Shown: positions 1-8,817 of the stretch, piece after piece
Layout: every line of letters begins with the position of its first letter
How positions within the stretch are numbered: the stretch's first letter is position 1
Origin: JALZKA01 sp963734015
GTDB lineage: Bacteria > Actinomycetota > Thermoleophilia > Solirubrobacterales > 70-9
Assembly: GCA_963734015.1 (NCBI GenBank)
Contig: CAVTFG010000013.1
Span: 1-64,000, forward strand
DNA: 64,000 nucleotides
Direction of reading: 5' to 3'
The notes under the pieces: generated by a model
Told to the model about the DNA's origin: nothing
What the model saw: the letters and a program-made list of their open reading frames with translations, nothing else
Database searches by the model: none
Translations under genes and position numbers: made by a program

Positions 1-323
1 GCCTCGAGCACCTCGGACACCGCGCGGCTCACGCCCACCTCTCCGGCCGCTGACTCGACCCGCTCGATATCCAAGTCTCCGAGCTCGCCGCCGACGAACT
101 CGCCGGCCATCTCGACCGATCGATCGGCAGCCTCGCGGTCGCTGCAGAGCGTGATCGAGAACAGCATCCCCTTCCCAGTCCGGTCCTCACCCGCGGCGAT
201 CACCTGGTACGAGACGAACCCGGGCATCTGCTCCAGCCGGGGGGCGAACTTCTCGTCGACCCGGTGCATGAGGTCGTCGACGTGCTCGCCGTCGACGAGG
301 TACTTGCGCACACTGGCGTACAT
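1..323 (-). CDS. ABM-like small alpha/beta-barrel protein, 3' end off the window
   Basis: From an ATG at 323 the frame stays open to the left edge (107 codons, C-terminus missing). The start MYASVRKYLVDGE, the PGFVSYQV strand near residue 37 and the following LFSITLC strand have the layout of the dimeric alpha/beta-barrel (antibiotic biosynthesis monooxygenase) fold. Family members range from cofactor-free monooxygenases to proteins with no known activity, so no substrate can be named. A GGAGG ribosome site sits four bases before the ATG. The fold is inferred from pattern only. Confidence 0.55.
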   Translation of the reverse strand, partial: MYASVRKYLVDGEHVDDLMHRVDEKFAPRLEQMPGFVSYQVIAAGEDRTGKGMLFSITLCSDREAADRSVEMAGEFVGGELGDLDIERVESAAGEVGVSRAVSEVLE

Positions 324-385
324 CGATCCTCCGATCGTGGAGTAGCTGCTCGTCCCGACCCTATACCCGGAACAGTTGCGGCCGG

Positions 386-1069
386 CTACTCGGACTCGTC
401 GTCGGAATCGTCGTAGAGGCTCTCGGTCGCGACCTCGCCGAGCCGGCGATCCCAGAGCTTCACCTGCAAGAACACATCGTCGTCGAAGCCGTGGACCGCG
501 TCCACCGCGACCAGCGTGAAGTCGCCGTCGTGCACGGGCGCCTGGTCGACGACCTCGCCGTCGAGCTCGGCCGTGACCGCCACGGCGCCGCGGACCAGCG
601 GCAGCCCCCAGACCAGGGTGACGTCGCCACCCCTGCCGGATTCGGAGTTCCAGGCGCCGATCACGTCGTCGGAGAGGTCCACCTGCCAATCAGGGTTGTC
701 CTCCGATGTGACGTCCGTGAAGTCGGCGGTCGACTCGAAGTCGGTCGGCTCGCCCTCCTCGGGCCGCACGAACGAGACCCAGCCGTAGTACTCGACCAGC
801 ACGGGCTCGGCATCCTCGGGGGAGTCGCTCGGCACCGACGGCTCCTGCGCGCGTGCCGTCGCCGGGACGTAGACGCGGCCGCCCCACGCTCGATCCGGAA
901 ACCACCGGATCGAGTCCGGGTTGAGTGGCGAGCCCGCCTCGGCGGCGAGCCCCTCGCATGCCTTCGCGAACTCGGCGGTGAGCCGCTCGGCGAAGCGGCC
1001 CTGCGCCTTGCCCTCCTGCGAGGCGTCGGCGATGAAGCGGGGGAACGGGCGGGCGGTCGGTGGGCTCAT
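386..1069 (-). CDS. conserved-looking acidic protein of unknown function
   Basis: A 227-residue soluble protein, starting at MSPPTARPFPRF. I do not recognise the family. The N-terminal 60 residues are basic and look helical (FAERLTAEFAKACEG). The middle carries aromatic strands (VEYYGWVSFVRPEEGE, WGLPLVRGAVAVTAEL) and the C-terminus is very acidic (DDSDDESE). No signal peptide or membrane segment is seen. It follows galT by 13 bases on the same strand and is probably the last gene of the nfeD-slipin-galT operon. The longer frame to 1117 adds only an arginine-rich stretch that overlaps galT, so I use the inner ATG. Confidence 0.6.
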   Translation of the reverse strand: MSPPTARPFPRFIADASQEGKAQGRFAERLTAEFAKACEGLAAEAGSPLNPDSIRWFPDRAWGGRVYVPATARAQEPSVPSDSPEDAEPVLVEYYGWVSFVRPEEGEPTDFESTADFTDVTSEDNPDWQVDLSDDVIGAWNSESGRGGDVTLVWGLPLVRGAVAVTAELDGEVVDQAPVHDGDFTLVAVDAVHGFDDDVFLQVKLWDRRLGEVATESLYDDSDDESE

Positions 1070-1082
1070 TGGGCGGACAAGC

Positions 1083-2135
1083 CTAGTTGAGCGCCTCGCG
1101 CAGGTCCGACGCCGCACGCTCAGGCGCGTAGGTGTTGATGTCGACGCCGGTTCCGAGCTCGAAGCCGGCGCGGATCGTCAGGCGGGGGAGGAGGTCGAGG
1201 TGCCAGCAGAACTCCTCGGCTCCGCGCGGAGCCGTGCGGATCCACAGGTTGAACTGCGGCAGCGCCCCGAACACGCCGGCCAGCGCGCGCAGCGCGGTCC
1301 CGAGCATCGCCGCGCCGGCCTCGCCCTCCACTTCGAACGAGGGTGCGGGCCGGCGCGGGACGATCCGCAGCTCGAACGGACCGCGGGACGCCCAGGGACA
1401 GAGCAGCACCGTCTCGTCGTCGATCGCGACCAGACGTTCGCGCCGGCGGACCTCCTCGGTCGCGACGTCGCCGAGCAGGTGCGAGCCCATCGTCCGCTGG
1501 TGATAGGCGGACGCCCGCTCGCGCTCCCGCGCGATCTCGGCCGGGACGAAACGCAGGCCGTAGAGCTGGGCGTGCGTGTGCTCGAGCGAGGCGCCCGCCA
1601 GCGGCCCCTCGTTCACGATCAGGTGCACGTACGAGGCCCCGTCGCCGACCACCCGCATCCGCTCCCGCCACGTGTCCAGCAGCACCGCCAACTCGTCGGC
1701 GCCCAACCCCGCCAGTGACGTCTCGTGCCGAGGCGTGGCGACGATCACCTCGTGCGAGCCCTCCGCCGGCTGCGAGGCAAACAGGTCCGGGTCACCCGTC
1801 CGCCGCGACTCCGCGAGGGGATCGACAGCGCTCGACAGCCCCTTCTCCTGCGTGCTGCTTGCCGCGTGCTGCGTGCTGTCCAGCACCGGATAGAGGTTCG
1901 GAACGGACCGCACCCGCCAACCGGGCCCGTCCGCAGGCCCGCCCCCGCGCCGATCGGCCCAGGCCTCGGGCGGGGTGCGGTCCTCGCGCCCCTCGCAGAA
2001 CGGGCATTCCTTCTCAGCGTCGGGCACCGGCTCAGCGGTCGCCGGCGCGAACGCGTCCGGGCGCTCGGCCCGGCCGGGCGCGAGGATTACCCGCAGCCCG
2101 GTGAGCTGGTCTATGCGGATCTCAGGACCGGTCAG
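1083..2135 (-). CDS. galT: galactose-1-phosphate uridylyltransferase
   Basis: Transfers UMP between UDP-glucose and galactose-1-phosphate in the Leloir pathway. Visible features are an N-terminal EIRIDQLTGLRVILAPGR segment, a CPFCEG zinc pair, the catalytic LEHTHAQLYG region (usually HPH, here HTH), and FNLWIRTAP and FCWHLDLLPR in the second half. An ATG/GTG-only start would be GTG 2027, but this cuts off the clearly homologous N-terminus. The frame runs back to about 2118-2135, overlapping the slipin stop, with CTG 2135 or another non-standard codon as the only option, so the start is uncertain. A low-complexity STQHAASSTQ insert lies after NLYPVLD (see the repeat at 1849-1883). Confidence 0.85.
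   Translation of the reverse strand: MTGPEIRIDQLTGLRVILAPGRAERPDAFAPATAEPVPDAEKECPFCEGREDRTPPEAWADRRGGGPADGPGWRVRSVPNLYPVLDSTQHAASSTQEKGLSSAVDPLAESRRTGDPDLFASQPAEGSHEVIVATPRHETSLAGLGADELAVLLDTWRERMRVVGDGASYVHLIVNEGPLAGASLEHTHAQLYGLRFVPAEIARERERASAYHQRTMGSHLLGDVATEEVRRRERLVAIDDETVLLCPWASRGPFELRIVPRRPAPSFEVEGEAGAAMLGTALRALAGVFGALPQFNLWIRTAPRGAEEFCWHLDLLPRLTIRAGFELGTGVDINTYAPERAASDLREALN
1849..1883 (-). repeat. low-complexity CACGCAGCA repeat inside galT (family C, copy 1)
   Basis: A short array of CACGCAGCA-like units inside galT, read as STQHAASSTQ. It separates the conserved NLYPVLD and DLFASQPAEG blocks, so it looks like an in-frame insertion in a surface loop. A related stretch lies in the ccmD-like gene at 13559-13590. 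Confidence 0.6.
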
Positions 2136-2922
2136 GGGTGTCGGGACTCGGCAGCGGCGCGGTCGTTGCCGGGCCGCTTCCCGGGACGAATGCCTTGAGC
2201 AGGTCGATCGGAAGCGGGAAGACGATCGTCGTGTTCTGGTTGACGCCCATCTCGAGCAACGTCTGCAGATAGCGGAGCTGCAGCGTCGCCGGGTTCTTGC
2301 TGATGATCTCGGCGGCCTGGCTGAGCTTCTCGGACGCCTGGAACTCGCCGTCCGCGGCGATCACCTTGGCGCGGCGCTCGCGCTCGGCCTCCGCCTGGCG
2401 CGCGATCGCGCGCTGCATGTCGACGGGCAGCTCGACGTCCTTGACCTCGACCGTCGTGACCTTCACGCCCCACGGCTCGGTCTGCTCGTCGATGATCCGC
2501 TGGAGCTCGACGTTCAGCCGCTCGCGCTCCGCGAGCAGCGCATCCAGCTCGGCCTTGCCGAGCACCGAGCGCAGGGTGGTCTGGGCGATCTGCGAGGTCG
2601 CAAGCAGGTAGTTCTCGACGTCGGTGATCGCCTTGTTGGGATCGACGACGCGGAAGTAGGCGACGGCGTTCACCCGGACCGTGACGTTGTCCTTGGTGAT
2701 GACCTCCTGCGGCGGCACGTTCAGGGTCACGGTCCGCAGGTCGACCCGGACCATCTGGTCGATGATCGGGATCAGGATGATCAGCCCCGGGCCCTTCTGG
2801 GCGATGAGCCGGCCGAGTCGGAAGATCACGCCGCGCTCGTACTCGCGCAGGATGCGGATCGCCGCCGCCAGCAGGATCAGCAGCAGGACCACGAGGACCG
2901 CTGCGACTACGAGTGCTGCCAT
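2122..2922 (-). CDS. slipin / stomatin-like SPFH (band 7) membrane protein
   Basis: A 266-residue slipin: one N-terminal membrane helix (about residues 4-24) followed by REYERGVIFRLGR, the PQEVITKDNVTV core and the helical tail that begins at RQAEAERERRAKVI. SPFH proteins oligomerise in membrane microdomains, and their usual genetic partner is an NfeD protease-like protein, which is the gene directly upstream here. The start ATG 2922 has AAGGAG eight bases before it. That site overlaps the stop codon of the mini-ORF at 2934-2993. The stop overlaps the 5' end of the galT frame, so the genes are co-transcribed. Confidence 0.9.
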   Translation of the reverse strand: MAALVVAAVLVVLLLILLAAAIRILREYERGVIFRLGRLIAQKGPGLIILIPIIDQMVRVDLRTVTLNVPPQEVITKDNVTVRVNAVAYFRVVDPNKAITDVENYLLATSQIAQTTLRSVLGKAELDALLAERERLNVELQRIIDEQTEPWGVKVTTVEVKDVELPVDMQRAIARQAEAERERRAKVIAADGEFQASEKLSQAAEIISKNPATLQLRYLQTLLEMGVNQNTTIVFPLPIDLLKAFVPGSGPATTAPLPSPDTPDRS

Positions 2923-2933
2923 CAACCGGCTCC

Positions 2934-2993
2934 TTAGTTCGGATACTGCCTTGCCAGGCGGGCAACGTTGGTTTCGCGCCTAGCGTCGCTCAT
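2934..2993 (-). repeat. intercistronic element B copy 1 with mini-ORF MSDARRET...
   Basis: First of four related sequences that lie between genes of minus-strand operons. It holds a 19-codon ORF (MSDARRETNVARLARQYPN). The ATG lies inside the last codons of the NfeD gene, and its TAA overlaps the AAGGAG site of the slipin gene. The 5' part (GATGAGCGACG, GGCGCGAAAC) is nearly identical in all copies, and the 3' part can fold as a small hairpin (TTGCC/GGCAA). Whether the peptide is made is unknown. Confidence 0.8.
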
Positions 2994-4326
2994 CAAATAC
3001 ATCCACGTCGCCGCCCAATGGCTCAACCAACAGGGTGAGACCATCGACCGACGCCACGCGGACTCTAACGCCGACCGGGATCGGGCCTCCGTCACGGCCG
3101 CCCGCCGGCTCCGCTCGCCAGAGCGCGCCGTGCAGGAACACCTGGCCGACGGGGTCGATCGCCACCCGCACGTCCCCCTCGGCGCCGTGCAACTCCTCCT
3201 CGCCTGTCCACACCGGCCTTCGCCGCGCCTCGACCACCTTCTTGACGGCCACCACCAGCAGCCCGCCAAGCACCAGCGCGACGCCGATCACGAGTGGCGG
3301 CGATATCTCCAACCCCTCGTCCGTGTCGAAGAGCATCAGGCCCGAGATCGCGAGCGCGATGACGCCCACGACGCCGACGATGCCGCCCGTGGGCAGCTGG
3401 GCCTCGGCGATTATCAGGCCGACCCCCACGACCAGCAGGATGATTCCGGCGGCGGTGACCGGAAGCTGCGCCGAGCCGTAGAGCCCGACCACGAACGAGA
3501 CCAGGCCGAGTGCGCCGGGCAGGATCAGGCCGGGACTGAAGAGCTCGATCGCCAGCCCGAGGATTCCCGCCAGGATCAGCAGGAACGCCACGTTCGGGTT
3601 GACGATCAGCTGCAGGATGTCGTACTGCAGCGGCATGTTGCGCTCCTCGACCTCGAGGCCGGTCGTGTCGAGCTCCCCGGCCTTCGGCCCCTTGACGACG
3701 AACCCGTCGAGCTGAGCCAGCAGCTCCTCCTCGCTGCCGGCGATCACGTCGATGAGCCCCGCTTCCAGCGCCTCGGACGCGCTCACGTTGGTCGCGTCGC
3801 GCACCATCTCCTCGGCGAGCTCGGCGTTCCGCCCGTGCTCCTCGGCCAGGGCGGTGACGTACGCGGCGGCGTCGTTCTCGATCTTGCGGCCCAGCACCTC
3901 GTCGATGTCGGCGCCGGTGATCGAGATCGGGGAGGCGGAGCCGATGTTGGTCTGCGGAGCCATCGCCGCGACGTCCGCGGCCTGGGTCACGAAGAGCCCG
4001 GCCGACGCGGCCCGGGCGCCGTTCGGAAACACGTAGACCACGACCGGCATCGGCGCGGCGATCACGTCCTTCACGATCTCGCGCATCGACGTGTCGAGGC
4101 CGCCGGGTGTGTCGAGCCGGATGATCGCGAGCTCGGCGCCGTCGTCGGCCGCCTCCTCGAGCGCGCCGGAGATCCAGGCCTCTGTGGCCGGGTCGATCGA
4201 GCCCGGAAGCTCGATCGAGACGGCGATCCCGGAGTCGTCCTGAGCGAGCGCACCGCCGGCCAGCAGCAGTCCGCCGACGACGACCGCGATCAGCGACAGG
4301 GATCGACTCAGAGGAACTGCCCGCAC
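2980..4326 (-). CDS. NfeD-family protein with ClpP-like protease domain
   Basis: A 448-residue long-form NfeD. Residues 1-29 are a signal peptide ending ALAQ. Residues about 35-220 are a ClpP/SppA-like serine protease domain, with IIRLDTPGG and the likely nucleophile serine in RAASAGLF, and a nearby lysine in GRKIEND. Four to five membrane helices follow (about 230-350) and then a C-terminal OB-type NfeD domain. In known systems the long form works with a slipin, which is the next gene here. The GTG start has a GATAAT box six bases upstream, so the transcript is probably leaderless. The last residues (FDERR) are encoded by the edge of element B copy 1. Confidence 0.9.
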   Translation of the reverse strand: MRAVPLSRSLSLIAVVVGGLLLAGGALAQDDSGIAVSIELPGSIDPATEAWISGALEEAADDGAELAIIRLDTPGGLDTSMREIVKDVIAAPMPVVVYVFPNGARAASAGLFVTQAADVAAMAPQTNIGSASPISITGADIDEVLGRKIENDAAAYVTALAEEHGRNAELAEEMVRDATNVSASEALEAGLIDVIAGSEEELLAQLDGFVVKGPKAGELDTTGLEVEERNMPLQYDILQLIVNPNVAFLLILAGILGLAIELFSPGLILPGALGLVSFVVGLYGSAQLPVTAAGIILLVVGVGLIIAEAQLPTGGIVGVVGVIALAISGLMLFDTDEGLEISPPLVIGVALVLGGLLVVAVKKVVEARRRPVWTGEEELHGAEGDVRVAIDPVGQVFLHGALWRAEPAGGRDGGPIPVGVRVRVASVDGLTLLVEPLGGDVDVFDERR

Positions 4327-4332
4327 ACGGGC

Positions 4333-4338
4333 ATTATC
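4333..4338 (-). promoter_or_regulatory. -10 box, leaderless promoter of the nfeD operon
   Basis: GATAAT on the minus strand ends six bases before the GTG start of the NfeD gene, leaving no room for a leader or ribosome site. Confidence 0.55.
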
Positions 4339-4341
4339 CGC

Positions 4342-4767
4342 CTACGGAGCGACCGGGACCCCGGGGCTCCCGAAGAGGAGAAACCAGATGGTGCAGACGA
4401 TCCCCACCAGGATCGTCGCGGTCATGATCAGGTCCTCGATCGGGTGCGTGTTGGGCCCCGTGTAGCGCTCGGACGAGAGGCTGCGGTTCCAGGCGTAGCG
4501 CACGGGCTTGCCCTCGTCGTGGATGACCCACGCCTTGAGCCAGGCGAGGCCGAAGGCGAGCAGCGAGTAGGAGATGATGATCCCGAAGAGCGCGACGCCC
4601 AGGCCGGAGAACGATGGCGCCGTCCCGCCCTGAAGCTGCGAGCCCACCCAGACCCACAGGTACGGCACGCCGGCGCCGAACAGCAGGATCCCGAGGGCGG
4701 CGAGGGGCCAGCGGACGACCCACCACACGAAACGGCCGGTGCTGCGAACGGCTTCCATCGGGCTCAT
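4342..4767 (-). CDS. small integral membrane protein, unknown function
   Basis: A 141-residue protein with three or four hydrophobic helices (around residues 12-42, 52-76 and 108-134) joined by a conserved-looking cytoplasmic loop with WLKAWVIHDEGKPVRY. I do not recognise the family. It sits 15 bases upstream of the NfeD start on the same strand. The NfeD gene has its own leaderless promoter in that gap, so the two may or may not be co-transcribed. Confidence 0.6.
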   Translation of the reverse strand: MSPMEAVRSTGRFVWWVVRWPLAALGILLFGAGVPYLWVWVGSQLQGGTAPSFSGLGVALFGIIISYSLLAFGLAWLKAWVIHDEGKPVRYAWNRSLSSERYTGPNTHPIEDLIMTATILVGIVCTIWFLLFGSPGVPVAP

Positions 4768-4806
4768 TGTGACATGCCCGGAGGCACTTGCTACCGCACC
4801 GTAGCT

Positions 4807-5412
4807 TTATTGCGACGCGGCATAGCGGTCGATGTCGGAGGCGAGGGAAGCCTCGTCGGTGTAGGGACCGAGCTTCGTGAAGGTGACCTCCCCCGCCGCG
4901 TCGATGAACACCGTCGAGGGGAACTCGCGGCCGGCGTTGAACGAGTCGGCGATCTCCTTGTCGGGATCGAGATAGCTCGGGTACGGCAATGGGAGCTCCT
5001 CGAGGAACTGCGCGCCCGTCTCCGCACCGTCGTCGGAGAGGAGGCCGAGGAACGCGACCTCGTCCTCGCGCTCGATCGCCTGTGCCTGGAAGAACGGGAA
5101 CTCCTCCCGGCAGGGCCCGCACCAGGACGCCCACTTGTTGACGACGACGGGCGTGCCCTCGAGCTCCGCGAGCCGGGCCTCGAACCCCTCCAGGCCCTCG
5201 TCCAGGATCTGGTTCGCGTCCTCGCGCAGGGCTGCGAGTTCCTGGGGGGCCTCCTCGATCGGGGCCTGGGCCTGATCGGCGGTCAGCTCGGATTCGGGGT
5301 TCCCCGCGCCCTCGTCCGAGTCGCCGCCACCGCATGCGCCGAGCGCGACGGCAGCCGCCGCCAACCCGCATGCCAGGGTGCTTTTCGCTGCTCGAGAGCT
5401 CATCCGCCGCAT
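4807..5412 (-). CDS. TlpA/ResA-like thioredoxin-fold lipoprotein
   Basis: A membrane-anchored thiol-disulphide protein. A basic N-terminus leads into a signal peptide with lipobox LGAC near residue 27, then an acidic linker, then a TlpA-type thioredoxin domain with active site WCGPC and the cis-proline segment FPSTVFID. Such proteins reduce extracytoplasmic disulphides, often those of apocytochrome c, which would fit the ccm genes further along. The start is ATG 5412 or ATG 5403; the frame to 5442 adds residues before a normal signal peptide. It is divergent from the helicase gene at 5562. Confidence 0.85.
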   Translation of the reverse strand: MRRMSSRAAKSTLACGLAAAAVALGACGGGDSDEGAGNPESELTADQAQAPIEEAPQELAALREDANQILDEGLEGFEARLAELEGTPVVVNKWASWCGPCREEFPFFQAQAIEREDEVAFLGLLSDDGAETGAQFLEELPLPYPSYLDPDKEIADSFNAGREFPSTVFIDAAGEVTFTKLGPYTDEASLASDIDRYAASQ

Positions 5413-5561
5413 CGGAGTGGTACTTTTCAGGTGATCCCGCACGGGATTGCGGGGGCACCGGCCAGGCAGAGGGGAAAGCCGCGCCGACCGCCTCCACGAG
5501 CTTACATCGCTCGTCTCCGCGCTCTCTGCGTCCAGACGGGCACCTCACGGAAAGCCTTTCG

Positions 5562-8120
5562 ATGGCCAACACCACCGACGTTGCCGCTGGCGCGGCACGC
5601 ACTCCCACTGAAGCCGACCTGGAGCGGGCGCAAGCCTTCACCCGCGAGCCGATCCTGCTCGAGGGCGAGAAGCTCACCGACCTCGCCCCGGACGGCGTAC
5701 GCATGCTCGGGCTGCGGTCGGCCATCGCCGAGCTCGACGCCGGCGCCGAGGAGCCCTCGGTCGAATGGCGCCGCGAGTACTCGCTCGTGCTCGGGCTGGA
5801 GCGCTTCCTCTCGATGGAGCCTCCGACCCTGCTCGATGGTGCCGAGCTGAACGAGCACCAGGTGGACGCCCTGTCGGGCACGCTCGCCGCGCTGATCGCC
5901 GAGGTCGAGGAGGGCGAGAGCCCGAACGGCAAGGGGAACGGCAACGGCCAGGGAGCGCGCAGGGCGACCGCCGAGCCTGAGGCGGACGAGACGGAGAACG
6001 GCCTCAACGGAGACGCCGAGCTGGACGAGGAGCTCGAGCCGGACGAGGAGCCGCAGGACTGGGAGGACGAGGCCGCTGACGAAGAGGACGAGGTTGTCGC
6101 CGAGGCGCCCGAGGACCCGGGCGCGAGCAGGCGCTTCTGGTTCGAGCACGCGACCGGTGCCGGCAAGACCGTCGCCGCCGTGGGCTTCGTCGAAGCGTCC
6201 CGCACCGGTGGGATCCTGATCCTCACCCACCGCCGCAACCTCGTCGACCAGTTCATCGGCGAGATCTCCGACCGCGGCTACAAGGAGCGGCTCTCGCCGC
6301 CCCTCCTGGACGGCGCGGACCACCCCTACGGCCCGGTGACGGTCGAGACCTACCAGTGGTTCGTCCGCAACCACAGCCGCATCTCGGGCGCCTACTCGAT
6401 CGTGATCTGCGACGAGGCCCACACCGCCCTCGGCGAGAAGACCAGCGCCTGCATCCGCGACATGCCCGGGCCGGTGTTCATCGGCATGACCGCGACCGGC
6501 GCGCTGATCGCGCGCCACGTCACCGACCTCTTCCCCACCCAGACCTCCCGCTTCGACCTCGCCCAGGCCGCCCGGCGCGGCGTCATCGCGCCGCTCCGCT
6601 GCCTGCGGATCCCCCCCGGCCCCGGCGTGCGGTCGCTCGCGAAGGTGCCGCTGCGCCGCGGCGAGGTGGACCAGGACTTCGATCAGGAGGAACTGGCCAA
6701 GCTGCTGGACCAGGGCCCGTTCAACGTGGCGGTTGCCGACCTCTACCAGTCGCGGTTCCGCAAGGCACCCGGCGTCCTCTACACAGCCGGCGTCAAGCAC
6801 GCGAACAACGTGGCCGCGGCGCTGCGCGACGCCGGCATCAACGCGCAGGCCGTCTCCGGCGAGACGCCGAAGCGCGAGCTCGCCGAGATCCTGGCCGGCT
6901 TCGAGCGCGGCGACGTGGACGTCCTCTGCAACGCGATGCTGCTCGCCGAGGGCTGGAACTCGCCGCGCGCAACGCTCTGCATGCACCTCGCTCCGACCGC
7001 GTCGCGCCGCGTCTACCAGCAGCGGGTCGGCCGCGTGACCCGTCGCGCGCCCGGCAAGGAGGCCGGCCTGGTCATCGACTTCGTGCACCCGGCGACAACC
7101 TCGGACGAGACCATCGTCACCCTCCACTCCCTGCTCGACCGCGACGTCTATCGCGGCGGCGCGATCGTCGTCGGTCCCGTTCGGCGCGGGCGTGGACGAC
7201 GGGTGCGCGTGGAGCGCCGGGTCGTGCCGGTGGCGGCCGATCCCGAGCGCCGCCTGGTCGTGCTCGAGCGCGAGCTCTGGCGGATCGCGGTCGAGAACCT
7301 GAACTACTCCGAGCAGCACGCCTGGGCAGCCCTGGCCGGCGCCCGCGTGACGCCGAACCAGTGGCGCCGCGCCAAGGCGATGATCCAGCACGACGAGGGC
7401 AAGGAGCTGCGCCGCCGCTTCCTGCTGACCTGCGTGCAGCGCAACCGCAACCACCAGCTGCGGCTGAAGGCCCTCGCCGAGGTCGCCGCCCTACGCGACG
7501 CCGAGGCGTTCGACGACTGCGTGGACATCGTCGCCACTTGGGGTCGCGACGACCGCCGCTCCGGCGCCAAGGTCCTGCTGCAGGCGCTCGCCGAGCGCCG
7601 CATCGGCCGCCGCGACCAGGCCCAGGCCTGGGTTTGGCGGCTCGCCGCCGCCACGCGCGAGCTCCACGAGCAGTACGCGGTCCAGCGGTGGCCTGAGACC
7701 AAGCGTCTGCTGGGGCTGTTCGTCAACTCGTCCGGCCGCGCCCACGGCCGCAACGCCCGCCGGCTGGTCACAGCCGCGCGCCAGCAGGACCGCCGGCTCT
7801 CGATCTCGCTGCTCGCCGCCGCGGTCGCCCATACGCCGGAGGCCGAGGAGGTCCTGCGGGGCGCCCGGATGCGGATGGCCAGGAAGCCCTCCGCGGTCGC
7901 TCGCGAGCTGCTCCGCAACTTCCCCAAGCCGGGATCGAAGCGCCGGCGCCGCCGGAAGGGCAAGGGCTCAGGCGGCAAGGGCGAGACGGACGCCAAGTCC
8001 AAGGAGGACGGCGACGGCAAGCCCAAGCGCGAGAAGCTCGAGGACGTCGAGGCGGAGGCCGAAAGTCCGGAAACCTCTGAGGCCGAAGCCTCCGAGGACG
8101 TCAGCTCAGACGAAGGCTGA
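5562..8120 (+). CDS. DEAD/DEAH-box helicase with acidic insertion and charged tail
   Basis: An 852-residue superfamily 2 helicase. ATG 5562 (MANTTDVAAG) follows a GGAAAG site. A Q-like motif (LNEHQVDAL) is near residue 97, Walker A ATGAGKT at about 197, the DEAH box (CDEAHTALGE) near 284, MTATG soon after, and motif VI VGRVTRRAPGKE in the second RecA domain. Between the Q-like motif and Walker A lies about 80 residues of Gly/Asn then Asp/Glu-rich sequence. An uncharacterised helical region follows the core. The last 80 residues are lysine/arginine-rich then acidic. It resembles SSL2/RecQ-like unwinding enzymes of unknown role. Its 3' end overlaps birA by 20 bases, convergently. Confidence 0.85.
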   Translation: MANTTDVAAGAARTPTEADLERAQAFTREPILLEGEKLTDLAPDGVRMLGLRSAIAELDAGAEEPSVEWRREYSLVLGLERFLSMEPPTLLDGAELNEHQVDALSGTLAALIAEVEEGESPNGKGNGNGQGARRATAEPEADETENGLNGDAELDEELEPDEEPQDWEDEAADEEDEVVAEAPEDPGASRRFWFEHATGAGKTVAAVGFVEASRTGGILILTHRRNLVDQFIGEISDRGYKERLSPPLLDGADHPYGPVTVETYQWFVRNHSRISGAYSIVICDEAHTALGEKTSACIRDMPGPVFIGMTATGALIARHVTDLFPTQTSRFDLAQAARRGVIAPLRCLRIPPGPGVRSLAKVPLRRGEVDQDFDQEELAKLLDQGPFNVAVADLYQSRFRKAPGVLYTAGVKHANNVAAALRDAGINAQAVSGETPKRELAEILAGFERGDVDVLCNAMLLAEGWNSPRATLCMHLAPTASRRVYQQRVGRVTRRAPGKEAGLVIDFVHPATTSDETIVTLHSLLDRDVYRGGAIVVGPVRRGRGRRVRVERRVVPVAADPERRLVVLERELWRIAVENLNYSEQHAWAALAGARVTPNQWRRAKAMIQHDEGKELRRRFLLTCVQRNRNHQLRLKALAEVAALRDAEAFDDCVDIVATWGRDDRRSGAKVLLQALAERRIGRRDQAQAWVWRLAAATRELHEQYAVQRWPETKRLLGLFVNSSGRAHGRNARRLVTAARQQDRRLSISLLAAAVAHTPEAEEVLRGARMRMARKPSAVARELLRNFPKPGSKRRRRRKGKGSGGKGETDAKSKEDGDGKPKREKLEDVEAEAESPETSEAEASEDVSSDEG

Positions 8121-8817
8121 CCTCGCCCGAGCCCAGCGTGACGCGGTCGCCCGCGGCGGTCTCCACGGTCAGGTTTCCGCGCTCGTCGATGCCTGCCGCC
8201 CTACCCACCCCCGAGCCGCCGGCACCGCCCGCCCCCTCCCAGGCAATCTCGCGGCCGCGTAGCGCATCGCGCGAGGCGAACGCGCTCGCCACGTCGTCCG
8301 GCTCCGCCGCCACCCACCTCCCGAGCGACTCCCGCAGCGCCGCCAGCGCCTGATCCGTTTCCACGCCGTGCCCCAGCGAGGTCGCGGGCCAGCGGAGGTC
8401 GTCAGGGAAGTCGGCATCGGCGACCGCGAGGTTCAGGCCGACCCCGATCACGGCCCACTCGGGCGGCCGGGCCTCGATCAGGACGCCGGCGAGCTTGCGC
8501 TCGCGGAGCCAGACGTCGTTCGGCCACTTGACCAGGCACTCGACCGGCGCCAGCGACTCGGCCGCCTCGCAGACCGCGACGGGCACCGCGAGGGGCAGCA
8601 ACGTGTGGCGCGCCTCGAGGGGACGCAGGATGGCCGAGCAGAGAAGCGCCGCCCCCGGCGGCGCCGACCAGCGTCTGCCCCGGCGGCCCCGGCCCGCCGT
8701 CTGCTCATCCGCGGTGACGAACGTCCCGGACACGGCCCCGGCCAGCGCCAGCTCCCGTGCGCGGTCGTTGGTGGAGTCGGTACGCCGGTGGTGGCGGCGC
8801 GGCCCGTCGAGACTCAC
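8101..8817 (-). CDS. birA: biotin--[acetyl-CoA carboxylase] ligase
   Basis: Attaches biotin to carboxylase carrier proteins through biotinyl-AMP. Key motifs are DSTNDRAREL near residue 15, the ligase loop AGRGRRGRRW, VKWPNDVWL with the lysine of KLAGVLIE, and GVGLNLAV. The C-terminus holds the small BPL_C domain. There is no N-terminal DNA-binding domain, so it is a monofunctional, non-repressor type. GTG start 8817 overlaps the stop of the upstream SAM hydrolase gene (GTGA), so it ends the ccm-hem operon. Confidence 0.92.
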   Translation of the reverse strand: MSLDGPRRHHRRTDSTNDRARELALAGAVSGTFVTADEQTAGRGRRGRRWSAPPGAALLCSAILRPLEARHTLLPLAVPVAVCEAAESLAPVECLVKWPNDVWLRERKLAGVLIEARPPEWAVIGVGLNLAVADADFPDDLRWPATSLGHGVETDQALAALRESLGRWVAAEPDDVASAFASRDALRGREIAWEGAGGAGGSGVGRAAGIDERGNLTVETAAGDRVTLGSGEVSLRLS

